This document shows positions 1-5,104 of a stretch of 7,103 nucleotides of DNA, piece after piece. The position numbers and the translations under genes are program-made. The notes under the pieces were generated by a model, which saw only the letters and a program-made list of their open reading frames with translations, ran no database searches and had not been told where the DNA came from. The stretch lies in the NCBI GenBank assembly GCA_020072905.1, contig JAIQGB010000234.1, forward strand, positions 1-7,103. Reading direction: 5' to 3'. Source of the stretch: Terriglobia bacterium (GTDB lineage: Bacteria > Acidobacteriota > Terriglobia > UBA7540). Every line of letters starts with the position of its first letter. Position 1 is the stretch's first letter.

Positions 1-54
1 AATGAGAAGCGAGGCTCGGCAGTGCGTGTAGTGTCCTGTAGCAGCTTACCTCAG

Positions 55-66
55 CGGCTGAAGCCG
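55..66. repeat. Short perfect hairpin (CGGCT-GA-AGCCG), possible edge of a dispersed element
   Basis: A perfect 5-bp inverted repeat, CGGCT then GA then AGCCG, lies in the non-coding-looking first 92 bases. Similar GGCTGAAGCC phrases recur as dispersed elements in acidobacterial genomes; that is recollection, not a search result. It sits just upstream of the point where homology of the following permease begins, so it may mark a rearrangement or insertion boundary. The 2-nt loop is too small for a good RNA hairpin, so I do not call it a terminator. Confidence 0.35.
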
Positions 67-92
67 ACATTCAAAAGAAGGTTACCCGCCAG

Positions 93-1307
93 GTGGGAAG
101 CCCCGGGCCGGCGCTCGCCGTCTGGGTGGGTGGCGGAGTGCTCAGCCTTTTCGGCGCGCTCTCTTTCGCCGAGCTTGCCGGCATGATGCCGCAGGCCGGC
201 GGGCAATACGTTTACTTGCGGGAAGCTTACGGGTCACTGGTGAGCTTCCTGTGTGGCTGGTCGTTCTTTCTGGCCGCGCAATCGGGGGGGATCTCCGTTC
301 TCGCCGTGGGCTTCGCGGAATATCTGGGAGAGTTCGTGCCGCTCACAACGTGGGAACTGCGTGCCGCGGCGGCCGCATCCATTGTGCTTTTCACCTTCAT
401 CAATTACCTCGGCGTGAAAGAAGGGGGGCGCGTCCAGTCGGTCTTGACCGGAGTGAAAGTCGGGGCGCTCGTGGCGCTCATCCTCCTTGGGTATCTGTTG
501 GTCCACGGTCCAGTGACGGCGGCCGGGAACCTGCCCGCGCGCCCCGGAAGCAGCTTCCTGGCTTCCTTCGGCGTGGCGATGGTAGGCGTCCTCTGGGCTT
601 ATGAGGGCTGGAACACCTGCACTTTCGCGGCCGGCGAGGTCAAGAACCCTCAACGCGATGTGCCCCTGGCCCTCATTCTGGGGACGGTGGCGGTGATCGT
701 ACTCTACGTTGGCCTGAACTTGGTCTATTACCGCGTGCTCACGGTTCCGGAGGTTGCGTCCTCCACGCGGGTGGGCGCGGACGCGGCGGTGCGCATCTTC
801 GGACGCACGGGCTCGCAGCTCGTGGCGCTGCTCATCATCATCTCCACGCTCGGCAGCCTGAACGGAAGCATCCTCGCCGCGCCCCGCGTCTACTACGCGA
901 TGGCCAAGGATGGCCTCTTTTTCCGGTGGTGCGCGGCCGTGCATCCCCGCTTTCGCACGCCGCACCTGGCGCTGCTCTTTCAGGGATTCTGGGCCCTCCT
1001 GCTGGTCGTGATGGGAACCTACGAGCAGCTCTTCACCTACGTGATTTTCGCCGCTTGGCTGTTCTACGCGCTCACGGGTTTTGCGGTGATTGTCCTGCGC
1101 CGCACGCAGCCGGCCTTGGCCCGACCTTACCGGGTCTTCGGATATCCCTGGGTGCCGATTGCCTTCGTGCTCACGTCTGCCTGGTTCATCGTGAACACGC
1201 TCGTTGAGAAGCCGGTGGAATCCGGCTTGGGAGCCTTGATGGTGGGACTGGGTGCGCCGGTCTATTGGATCTGGCGGAGAAAAAAGTCTGAGAATTCGAG
1301 ATCGTGA
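93..1307 (+). CDS. APC-superfamily amino acid permease, lacking TM1 (probably 5'-truncated)
   Basis: Inner-membrane amino acid transporter of the APC superfamily (LAT/SteT-like, amino acid exchange or uptake); substrate not predictable. From the GTG start it has 404 residues, against roughly 440-470 for relatives, and starts at the loop before TM2 (GSPGPALAVWVGGG, residues 2-15). Other family landmarks are AELAGMMPQAGGQYVYLREA (26-45), YEGWNTCTFAAGEVKNPQRD (170-189, TM6 and the following loop) and RVYYAMAKDGLFF (265-277). About eleven hydrophobic segments remain. TM1, with its unwound GxG substrate site, is absent. The frame is open upstream to a TAG at 39-41, and the family-like VTRQ just before the GTG shows that homology continues back to about position 81, so the GTG is a nominal start only. 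No hydrophobic segment appears in any frame of 1-80. The protein is probably inactive unless it starts beyond a rearrangement. Family call sure; functionality doubtful. Confidence 0.85.
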   Translation: MGSPGPALAVWVGGGVLSLFGALSFAELAGMMPQAGGQYVYLREAYGSLVSFLCGWSFFLAAQSGGISVLAVGFAEYLGEFVPLTTWELRAAAAASIVLFTFINYLGVKEGGRVQSVLTGVKVGALVALILLGYLLVHGPVTAAGNLPARPGSSFLASFGVAMVGVLWAYEGWNTCTFAAGEVKNPQRDVPLALILGTVAVIVLYVGLNLVYYRVLTVPEVASSTRVGADAAVRIFGRTGSQLVALLIIISTLGSLNGSILAAPRVYYAMAKDGLFFRWCAAVHPRFRTPHLALLFQGFWALLLVVMGTYEQLFTYVIFAAWLFYALTGFAVIVLRRTQPALARPYRVFGYPWVPIAFVLTSAWFIVNTLVEKPVESGLGALMVGLGAPVYWIWRRKKSENSRS

Positions 1308-1310
1308 ATA

Positions 1311-1403
1311 CTGACTTACAAATCCTAACTTCTAACTTCCGTCCCCCGACTATTCGTTGTGTACACTACTGACGACTGACAACCCACGACTGACAACTTC
1401 TAT
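1311..1403. repeat. Degenerate 7-bp-phased repeat tract A between convergent genes
   Basis: The whole gap between two convergent stop codons is built of heptads. The first block (1311-1352) reads CTGACTT, ACAAATC, CTAACTT, CTAACTT, CCGTCCC, CCGACTA. After a less regular stretch that includes the palindrome GTGTACAC (1359-1366), a second block (1369-1403) reads CTGACGA, CTGACAA, CCCACGA, CTGACAA, CTTCTAT. The tract runs directly into the stop codon of the minus-strand TPR gene. I see no GC stem followed by a T-run, so there is no intrinsic terminator for either gene here. Confidence 0.75.
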
Positions 1404-2570
1404 CTACCGCCCCATCGCCTTCTTCACCTTTCCGAGAAGTTCCTGCGCCTGGCCCTGCCACGGACCGGCGAGGCCTGCGGCACGCGAAAGCGCGTCGAAG
1501 GCCTCTTTGTGGTTGGGTGGGTAGAGAACCTCATAGGCGTAACCCTCGTAGAAGAGAGCGCGTCCTTGCAGCGCCGGGTTTGAATCCAGGAGGTCGGCGG
1601 CGGTTTTGAATTCCTGAATGGCCGGGACAACCTTCTTGGTTTTGCTGTCTCTTTGGAATGAAACGTAGCCCAGCGTCAAGTGAGCGAAGCCGAGCTGACT
1701 GTCCTGCTGCGCCTTGAACTGCTCGTCGGTCATCCCCTCCGGCTTTTTCATGCTGCCCGCGACTTCGAGAGCCTTCTTCGCATAGGCCTCGGCCGTGTCC
1801 AGTTTGGTCTGGCGGGTGGCGTAATCATCGGCAACTAAGTTCAGGGTGGAGACATTGTTGGGGTCGGCGGCGATGGCCTTTTCACCATATTCTTCCGCTT
1901 TGGCGGCGTTATTCGCCATCTTGTAAGCAAGGTAGTAATTGAAAGCGATCTGACCGGCGTTAGGGCTATCCGGATAAGTCTGCACGAAGCTGTCCAGCCG
2001 CTGGACGCGTTTGTTGCCGTCCGGCTCGCGCTGCAGGAGTTGGAAGAAGGCGTACTCCATGTAGGCGCGCCATTCCTTGGCCTGCTCGGCCGCCTCATCG
2101 ACGGCCTTCTTCCATTCATCTTCACTGACCTTGGGCGGGCGGCTGGGCGTGGCCTCGGCCTGGATGGCCGCCGGGGCCTTCAGGATGGCCGCGAAGGCGG
2201 TATCCGTCGCCGTCCCGCTCGCAACGTAGGCTTTCGCCAGGTTCAGCAGCAGCATGACATCGGGATGCTCGCCCGCTAAGCCTTTCTCCCCCTGCTCGAT
2301 CGCTTTGGCGTAGTCGTTTTGCTTGAGGTAGACGATCGAATAGAGCTCATAGACGCAGGGCATAAACTTGGAGTCGGCGTGGGCCTGCGCGAATTTGTCC
2401 AGCGCGGCAGTTTGTTCCTGCGGGTTGTCGGCGCCGTTATAGGCCAGCATCAATTCGTCCTCGGGAGTGTTCACGAGATAAGGCAGGTTGGGGCAAACCT
2501 GCTGTGCCGGCAGGGGCGCTGCCACGAGCAAGGCTCCCGCCAGCACCGCCGCAAGAAGAAGTCTGCGCAT
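1404..2570 (-). CDS. Secreted/periplasmic TPR-repeat protein
   Basis: A 388-residue protein with a clear Sec signal peptide: MRR, a hydrophobic core LLLAAVLAGALLVAAPL, and a likely AxA-type site at PLPAQQ (about residue 22). The mature part is helical with TPR-like units: 71-105 (YELYSIVYLKQNDYAKAIEQ), 185-240 (tail AAKAEEYGEKAIAADPNN), 241-272, and 292-365 (FAHLTLGYVSFQRD; YEGYAYEVLY). A charged, Pro/Glu-rich linker lies near 140-170. TPR proteins are scaffolds, so the partner is unknown. An open frame extends upstream to 2708, but the start at 2570 is chosen because it places the signal peptide at the N-terminus and has GGAGG at 2576-2580 with a 5-nt spacer; the upstream extension overlaps the preceding gene and is compositionally unlike a protein. 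It lies 13 nt after the methyltransferase-like gene, so the two are probably cotranscribed. There are only two Cys in the mature region. Confidence 0.85.
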   Translation of the reverse strand: MRRLLLAAVLAGALLVAAPLPAQQVCPNLPYLVNTPEDELMLAYNGADNPQEQTAALDKFAQAHADSKFMPCVYELYSIVYLKQNDYAKAIEQGEKGLAGEHPDVMLLLNLAKAYVASGTATDTAFAAILKAPAAIQAEATPSRPPKVSEDEWKKAVDEAAEQAKEWRAYMEYAFFQLLQREPDGNKRVQRLDSFVQTYPDSPNAGQIAFNYYLAYKMANNAAKAEEYGEKAIAADPNNVSTLNLVADDYATRQTKLDTAEAYAKKALEVAGSMKKPEGMTDEQFKAQQDSQLGFAHLTLGYVSFQRDSKTKKVVPAIQEFKTAADLLDSNPALQGRALFYEGYAYEVLYPPNHKEAFDALSRAAGLAGPWQGQAQELLGKVKKAMGR

Positions 2571-2575
2571 GAGAG

Positions 2576-2580
2576 CCTCC
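2576..2580 (-). promoter_or_regulatory. Shine-Dalgarno GGAGG for the TPR gene
   Basis: On the minus strand GGAGG lies 5 nt before the ATG at 2570, inside the 13-nt gap after the stop of the methyltransferase-like gene. It decides the start in favour of the signal-peptide methionine over the in-frame extension to 2708. The leader TCGGAGGCTCTCATG is nearly identical to that of the dehydrogenase at 4917. Confidence 0.75.
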
Positions 2581-2583
2581 GAA

Positions 2584-3222
2584 TCAAGGATTGATCCGCG
2601 GTCTGGTCCGCCCCCGCTGGGGTAGGAAGCGCGGGACTTCGCTTCGGTAGGCTTCGTACTCGTGCCCGTAGTGCTGGCGGAGTTCCCGCTCCTCGAGCGG
2701 CGCGACAATTAAATACAACAGGACGGTGAGAATTGCCAGCACAAAAATCCCCACGGCCCCGGTCAGCAGCGCCAGCCCCATGAAGGTGATCATGAACTCC
2801 AGGTAACGTGGGTGCCGCAGTTTGGCATAAATCCCCGAGCGGACGACTCCCCCGGCGTCGCGCTCGGGGAGGATCTCCGGCCAGCCGATGAGGCGCCGCA
2901 AGCTGAATTCGCGGTGCACCCGCCGGTTGAGCCACAGGCCCAGGAGCACGAGACCTGTCCCCATCAGTATTGTGACCGCGTTCCGATTCAGGCGGCTGCC
3001 AAAAAGGTCTTGGCGAAGAAAAAGGAGCGCGGCCCCGGAAAGCAGCCACAACGGCAACGCCATCCAATAGGCGCGCGTCCCCAAGCGCCTCCAGAACCTG
3101 ATGGCGGGATGGATGATCAGCCAGAAAATCGGCGCCGGGAAGAAAAGTAGCGCGTACAGCAGCGCCAGCAGGTCCAGTGCCCAGTTCAAAGCGTCCATAG
3201 GAGCTGCGTGTTGAGTGATCAT
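2584..3222 (-). CDS. Isoprenylcysteine carboxyl methyltransferase-like integral membrane protein
   Basis: A membrane protein of the ICMT/PEMT fold, 212 residues from the chosen start. Hydrophobic segments lie at about 14-37 (ALDLLALLYALLFFPAPIFW), 52-69, 83-99 and a long C-terminal pair at 141-175. The family signature is present: SGIYAKLRHPRYLE (129-142, the Y-x-x-x-R-H-P-x-Y motif) and, after the last membrane hairpin, EEREL...EYEAYRSEVPRFLP (177-201). In eukaryotic ICMT these parts bind S-adenosylmethionine and catalyse methyl transfer. Bacterial members methylate mostly unknown lipids or small molecules, and prenylated CaaX proteins are not expected. The start is ambiguous: ATG at 3222, ATG at 3198 and GTG at 3264 are in frame, none with a strong ribosome site. 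It is first of a two-gene unit with the TPR gene 13 nt downstream. Family call firm, substrate unknown. Confidence 0.85.
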   Translation of the reverse strand: MITQHAAPMDALNWALDLLALLYALLFFPAPIFWLIIHPAIRFWRRLGTRAYWMALPLWLLSGAALLFLRQDLFGSRLNRNAVTILMGTGLVLLGLWLNRRVHREFSLRRLIGWPEILPERDAGGVVRSGIYAKLRHPRYLEFMITFMGLALLTGAVGIFVLAILTVLLYLIVAPLEERELRQHYGHEYEAYRSEVPRFLPQRGRTRPRINP

Positions 3223-3273
3223 CGACCCGCGAGGGATTGGATGCGAAACGCAGGGCGAACGCACTGCGGCTTT

Positions 3274-3301
3274 TCACTGGTCACTATTCACTCGTCACTG
3301 C
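3274..3301. repeat. Heptad tandem repeat tract B (TCACTNN x4)
   Basis: Four uninterrupted 7-bp units with the invariant core TCACT: TCACTGG, TCACTAT, TCACTCG, TCACTGC. The tract lies in the 173-nt divergent gap between the methyltransferase-like gene (minus) and the cupin (plus). It shares the 7-bp phase of the other tracts but has a different core (TCACT against CTGACTY). Confidence 0.8.
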
Positions 3302-3348
3302 CCTTAATTGCCCGCCCCATTCTAGCCCCGAATTCGCGCCTTCGAGTG

Positions 3349-3354
3349 TAAAAT
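3349..3354 (+). promoter_or_regulatory. Possible -10 box (TAAAAT) for the cupin gene
   Basis: TAAAAT differs from the -10 consensus in one base and lies about 40 nt before the cupin ATG. It stands out as one of the few AT-rich hexamers in this gap. No acceptable -35 box lies 16-18 nt upstream (the region there is CCCCGA), so this is a weak candidate. Other promoters in the window could not be supported. Confidence 0.2.
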
Positions 3355-3384
3355 GTCGCTGCCTGGGGCGGCCAGCCGGGCCCG

Positions 3385-3391
3385 AAGGAGG
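3385..3391 (+). promoter_or_regulatory. Strong Shine-Dalgarno AAGGAGG for the cupin
   Basis: AAGGAGG lies 4 nt before the ATG at 3396. It fixes the cupin start and rejects the in-frame ATG at 3237, whose first 53 codons would run through repeat tract B and give non-conserved sequence. Confidence 0.8.
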
Positions 3392-3395
3392 CAGG

Positions 3396-3752
3396 ATGAA
3401 GCTCTTCAATTGGGCAACCGAGAAGCGGGAAGACGTCAACCCAAAGCTAGGGCGGAAAATCATTACCGGCGAGAAGGTGATGATCGCCGAGATCTTTATC
3501 GCCCAGGGCGGCGTTGTGCCGACTCATCACCACGAGAGCGAGCAGATCTCCTATGCCCTCGAAGGGGCATTGCGCTTGGAGCTGGAAGGGAAGGAAGTGG
3601 TCCTGCGCTGCGGTGATGTCCTGGTGATTCCCTCCAACGTTCCGCACAGCGCGGTGGCGCTGGAAGATTACCGCGGGTTCGACATCTTCAGTCCCATCCG
3701 CATTGACTGGTTGACCGGTAAGGACGATTATCTGCGCCAAGCCAAGGGCTGA
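3396..3752 (+). CDS. Small single-domain cupin (KdgF-like metal site)
   Basis: A 118-residue cytosolic cupin, full length for a single-domain member. Motif 1 is GGVVPTHHHESEQISYALEG (38-57), giving probable metal ligands H44, H46 and Q50; motif 2 is GDVLVIPSNVPHSAVA (73-88), giving H84. A glutamine in place of the usual motif-1 glutamate, and the tail FDIFSPIRIDWL (95-106), resemble KdgF, which opens unsaturated uronates to the keto form in pectin and alginate breakdown. No uronate genes lie nearby, so the substrate is open; a sugar-acid, quercetinase-like or purely sensory role is also possible. It is transcribed alone, divergent from the methyltransferase-like gene, and its stop lies 39 nt from the convergent rubredoxin stop. 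Fold sure, function unassigned. Confidence 0.88.
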   Translation: MKLFNWATEKREDVNPKLGRKIITGEKVMIAEIFIAQGGVVPTHHHESEQISYALEGALRLELEGKEVVLRCGDVLVIPSNVPHSAVALEDYRGFDIFSPIRIDWLTGKDDYLRQAKG

Positions 3753-3771
3753 TCTTCGGTTCGGAAGGCCG

Positions 3772-3783
3772 GGCGCCAGCGCC
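3772..3783. repeat. GC-rich inverted repeat between convergent stops
   Basis: GGCGC and GCGCC are separated by CA in the 39-nt gap between the cupin and rubredoxin stops, within a wider GC-rich run. It could act as a weak bidirectional terminator, but the loop is only 2 nt and no T-run follows on either strand. I report it as an inverted repeat only. Confidence 0.3.
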
Positions 3784-3791
3784 GGGACGGC

Positions 3792-3914
3792 TCAATCCTC
3801 ATCGATGAGCACAAACTCTTCCCGCGGCGCGCCGCAGTCGGGACAACGCTCAGGCGGCTCCTTGGCCAGGAGCGAGTAGCCGCATTTTAGGCATTGCCAG
3901 ATCAGATACGTCAT
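3792..3914 (-). CDS. Tiny rubredoxin-like iron/zinc-binding protein (40 aa)
   Basis: A 40-residue protein with two zinc-ribbon knuckles: CLKCGY (C8, C11) and CPDCGAP (C24, C27), preceded by WQ and ending in acidic REEFVLIDED. The pattern W-x-C-x2-CGY...PP-x-x-CP-x-CGAP matches the C-terminal rubredoxin domain of rubrerythrins, here free-standing. Four Cys would bind one Fe (or Zn), giving a one-electron carrier or a structural site in the cytosol. Short length puts it below usual ORF cut-offs. ATG at 3914 has only a weak purine stretch upstream; no in-frame start is visible close by. It follows the dehydrogenase stop by 106 nt on the same strand, so cotranscription is possible. A rubrerythrin partner is not in the window. 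Motif call strong; redox role inferred. Confidence 0.85.
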   Translation of the reverse strand: MTYLIWQCLKCGYSLLAKEPPERCPDCGAPREEFVLIDED

Positions 3915-3930
3915 CGGGGCAGGCCCGGAC

Positions 3931-3951
3931 AGAGAGTTGAGAGTCGATGGT
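3931..3951. repeat. Weak heptad remnant (tract C)
   Basis: Two or three 7-bp units, AGAGAGT, TGAGAGT and a divergent CGATGGT, lie in the 106-nt gap between the dehydrogenase stop and the rubredoxin start. The signal is weak on its own and is listed because the same phase occurs in every other long gap. The rest of this gap (3952-4020) shows nothing I can name. Confidence 0.35.
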
Positions 3952-4020
3952 CAAGCGCCGACGGACAACAGTCTACCGTAGTACCCTCCGAATGACGAGC
4001 CGACGCTCCCCGCCGGCTGT

Positions 4021-4917
4021 CTACTGCTCTACACGCACCTGCACTCCTGCCAAGCCTTCCAGGAAGGTAATTACGGCAACGTAGTCGAGATCGCCATGCC
4101 CTTGCGCCTTGGCGGCGCCGTAGACTTCTTTCACTGCCGCCGCGACAGGCATGGGAACGCCTTGCGCGAAGGCCGCTTCCATGGCAAGCGCCACGTCCTT
4201 GTGCATCCACTTGAGCGGGAAGTAGGGCGTGAAATCGCCTTTGAAGATGAACGGCGCCTTGAAATCCGTGAGCGCCGCGCGCGCCATGCTGGACTGAACG
4301 ATCTCGAACATGATTTCGGGCCGCACGCCCGCTTTCGCGGCCAGCACGAAACCTTCGCAGAAGATCTCGACCATGGTGGACTGGATGACGTTTTGCGCCA
4401 GCTTGGCGGAGAGCCCCGTGCCGTGGACGCCGCAGTAAATGTGTTTCTTGCCCAGCACCTTCAAGACCGGCATGGCTCGCTCGAACACCTCACGGTCGCC
4501 GCCCACCATGAAAGTGAGCTCGCCCTTTTCGGCGCCGTGCTTCGAGCCCGTCACCGGGGCGTCCAAGAAGCTCGCCTGCTTGCCAGCGAAGTGGCAGGCC
4601 AGCTTCCGGCTGACCACTGGACTGATGGTCGCCGAATCGATCACGATGGCGCCCGGCTTCACGGTCTGGAGCACGCCTTCCTTGCCGAGCATCACTTCCT
4701 CCGAAGCGGCCGAGTCGCTTACGATGCTCATCACGAAATCCGTGTCGCGCGCCGCGTCGGCAGGGCTTGAGGCGACGCGCGCGCCGGCCTTCTCCAGCAG
4801 TGCGGTTTTGTCCCGCGTGCGGTTAAAGACCGAGACCTGAAAGCCCGCCTTGACGAGGTTCAAGGCCATGGGCTGGCCCATAATGCCCAGACCGATGAAG
4901 CCGACGGATTGAGACAT
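4021..4917 (-). CDS. NAD(P)-dependent beta-hydroxyacid dehydrogenase (tartronate-semialdehyde / glyoxylate reductase type)
   Basis: A cytosolic oxidoreductase of the 3-hydroxyisobutyrate dehydrogenase superfamily; 298 residues is the normal length. The Rossmann loop is GFIGLGIMG (6-14), followed by FNRT (31-34), which suggests NADP preference through the Arg after the second strand. The substrate loop is DAPVTGSKHGAEKGEL (119-134), and the catalytic segment GTGLSAKLAQN (166-176) holds the predicted general acid K172 and N176. The C-terminal helical domain has KWMHKDVALA (236-245). The GSK substrate loop resembles the GLYR1 (glyoxylate/succinic semialdehyde reductase) branch more than classical GarR/GlxR, which have SGG there. 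The glycerate kinase just upstream favours a glyoxylate or tartronate-semialdehyde substrate. ATG at 4917 has GGAGG with a 5-nt spacer. A 187-nt repeat-filled gap separates it from the kinase. Superfamily sure, substrate moderate. Confidence 0.88.
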   Translation of the reverse strand: MSQSVGFIGLGIMGQPMALNLVKAGFQVSVFNRTRDKTALLEKAGARVASSPADAARDTDFVMSIVSDSAASEEVMLGKEGVLQTVKPGAIVIDSATISPVVSRKLACHFAGKQASFLDAPVTGSKHGAEKGELTFMVGGDREVFERAMPVLKVLGKKHIYCGVHGTGLSAKLAQNVIQSTMVEIFCEGFVLAAKAGVRPEIMFEIVQSSMARAALTDFKAPFIFKGDFTPYFPLKWMHKDVALAMEAAFAQGVPMPVAAAVKEVYGAAKAQGHGDLDYVAVITFLEGLAGVQVRVEQ

Positions 4918-4922
4918 GAAAG

Positions 4923-4927
4923 CCTCC
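4923..4927 (-). promoter_or_regulatory. Shine-Dalgarno GGAGG for the dehydrogenase
   Basis: GGAGG lies 5 nt before the ATG at 4917. The leader TCGGAGGCTTTCATG differs by a single base from that of the TPR gene. It abuts heptad tract D (from 4932), so the repeat element ends immediately upstream of the translation signals and leaves them intact. Confidence 0.75.
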
Positions 4928-4931
4928 GAGA

Positions 4932-4959
4932 GAAGTCAGAAGTCAGGAGTCAGAAGTCA
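4932..4959. repeat. Heptad tandem repeat tract D (GRAGTCA x4)
   Basis: Four perfect-phase units: GAAGTCA, GAAGTCA, GGAGTCA, GAAGTCA. It is the left arm of the inverted-repeat element that fills the gap between the kinase and dehydrogenase genes. Confidence 0.85.
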
Positions 4960-5060
4960 GAATGAAGGAAGTCCCGAAAACCCGGATCGAGACCTTGGTC
5001 CCGACTTCATTTTTCTTTCGACGGCAAGGCAAAGTCGGGATGTTCCACGCCGCGTGGATT

Positions 5061-5095
5061 CTGACTTCTGACTCCTGGCTTCTGTCTCCCGACTT
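5061..5095. repeat. Heptad tandem repeat tract E (CTGACTY-like x5)
   Basis: Five in-phase units: CTGACTT, CTGACTC, CTGGCTT, CTGTCTC, CCGACTT. It is the right arm of the inverted-repeat element, inverted relative to tract D, and ends about 10 nt from the stop of the glycerate kinase gene (5105). Confidence 0.85.
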
Positions 5096-5104
5096 CTTAC
5101 GATT

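Larger units (their letters stand above)
4931..5095. repeat. Compact inverted-repeat (REP/MITE-like) element
   Basis: A roughly 165-bp non-coding unit bounded by tracts D and E in opposite orientation. A perfect 20-bp inverted match links 4944-4963 and 5058-5077, and the match continues outward with mismatches in heptad phase. Nested inside are a 9-bp perfect inverted repeat (TCCCGACTT at 4999-5007 with AAGTCGGGA at 5032-5040) and a small hairpin CCACG-CCG-CGTGG (5045-5057). No convincing protein is encoded. It resembles a non-autonomous repeat of REP/MITE type; no target-site duplication could be made out. As RNA the arms could form a long stem between the kinase and dehydrogenase messages. 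Confidence 0.65.

Noticed and set aside
234..965. 243-residue minus-strand open frame opposite the permease
   Set aside because: Antisense shadow of clearly conserved permease codons; composition rich in His, Arg and Gly with no domain pattern.
1308..1403. Bidirectional intrinsic terminator between convergent genes
   Set aside because: The only palindrome, GTGTACAC, has no loop, GC stem or T-run; the gap is fully explained by heptads.
2571..2708. 46-residue N-terminal extension of the TPR protein
   Set aside because: It would bury the signal peptide, overlaps the upstream gene, and the ATG at 2570 has its own good ribosome site.
2471..3277. 268-residue minus-strand open frame
   Set aside because: It overlaps the methyltransferase-like gene in another frame, is Arg/Pro/Ala-rich without motifs, and is a GC-codon shadow.
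3319..3352. Minus-strand promoter for the methyltransferase-like gene (TTTACA with TAGAAT)
   Set aside because: Each box is one mismatch from consensus, but the spacer is 22 nt, too long for a housekeeping sigma promoter.
4096..4770. 224-residue plus-strand frame opposite the dehydrogenase
   Set aside because: Antisense shadow; the dehydrogenase on the other strand carries all family motifs.
4931..5095. CRISPR array
   Set aside because: Units are 7 bp without spacers, arms are inverted relative to each other, and no cas genes are present.
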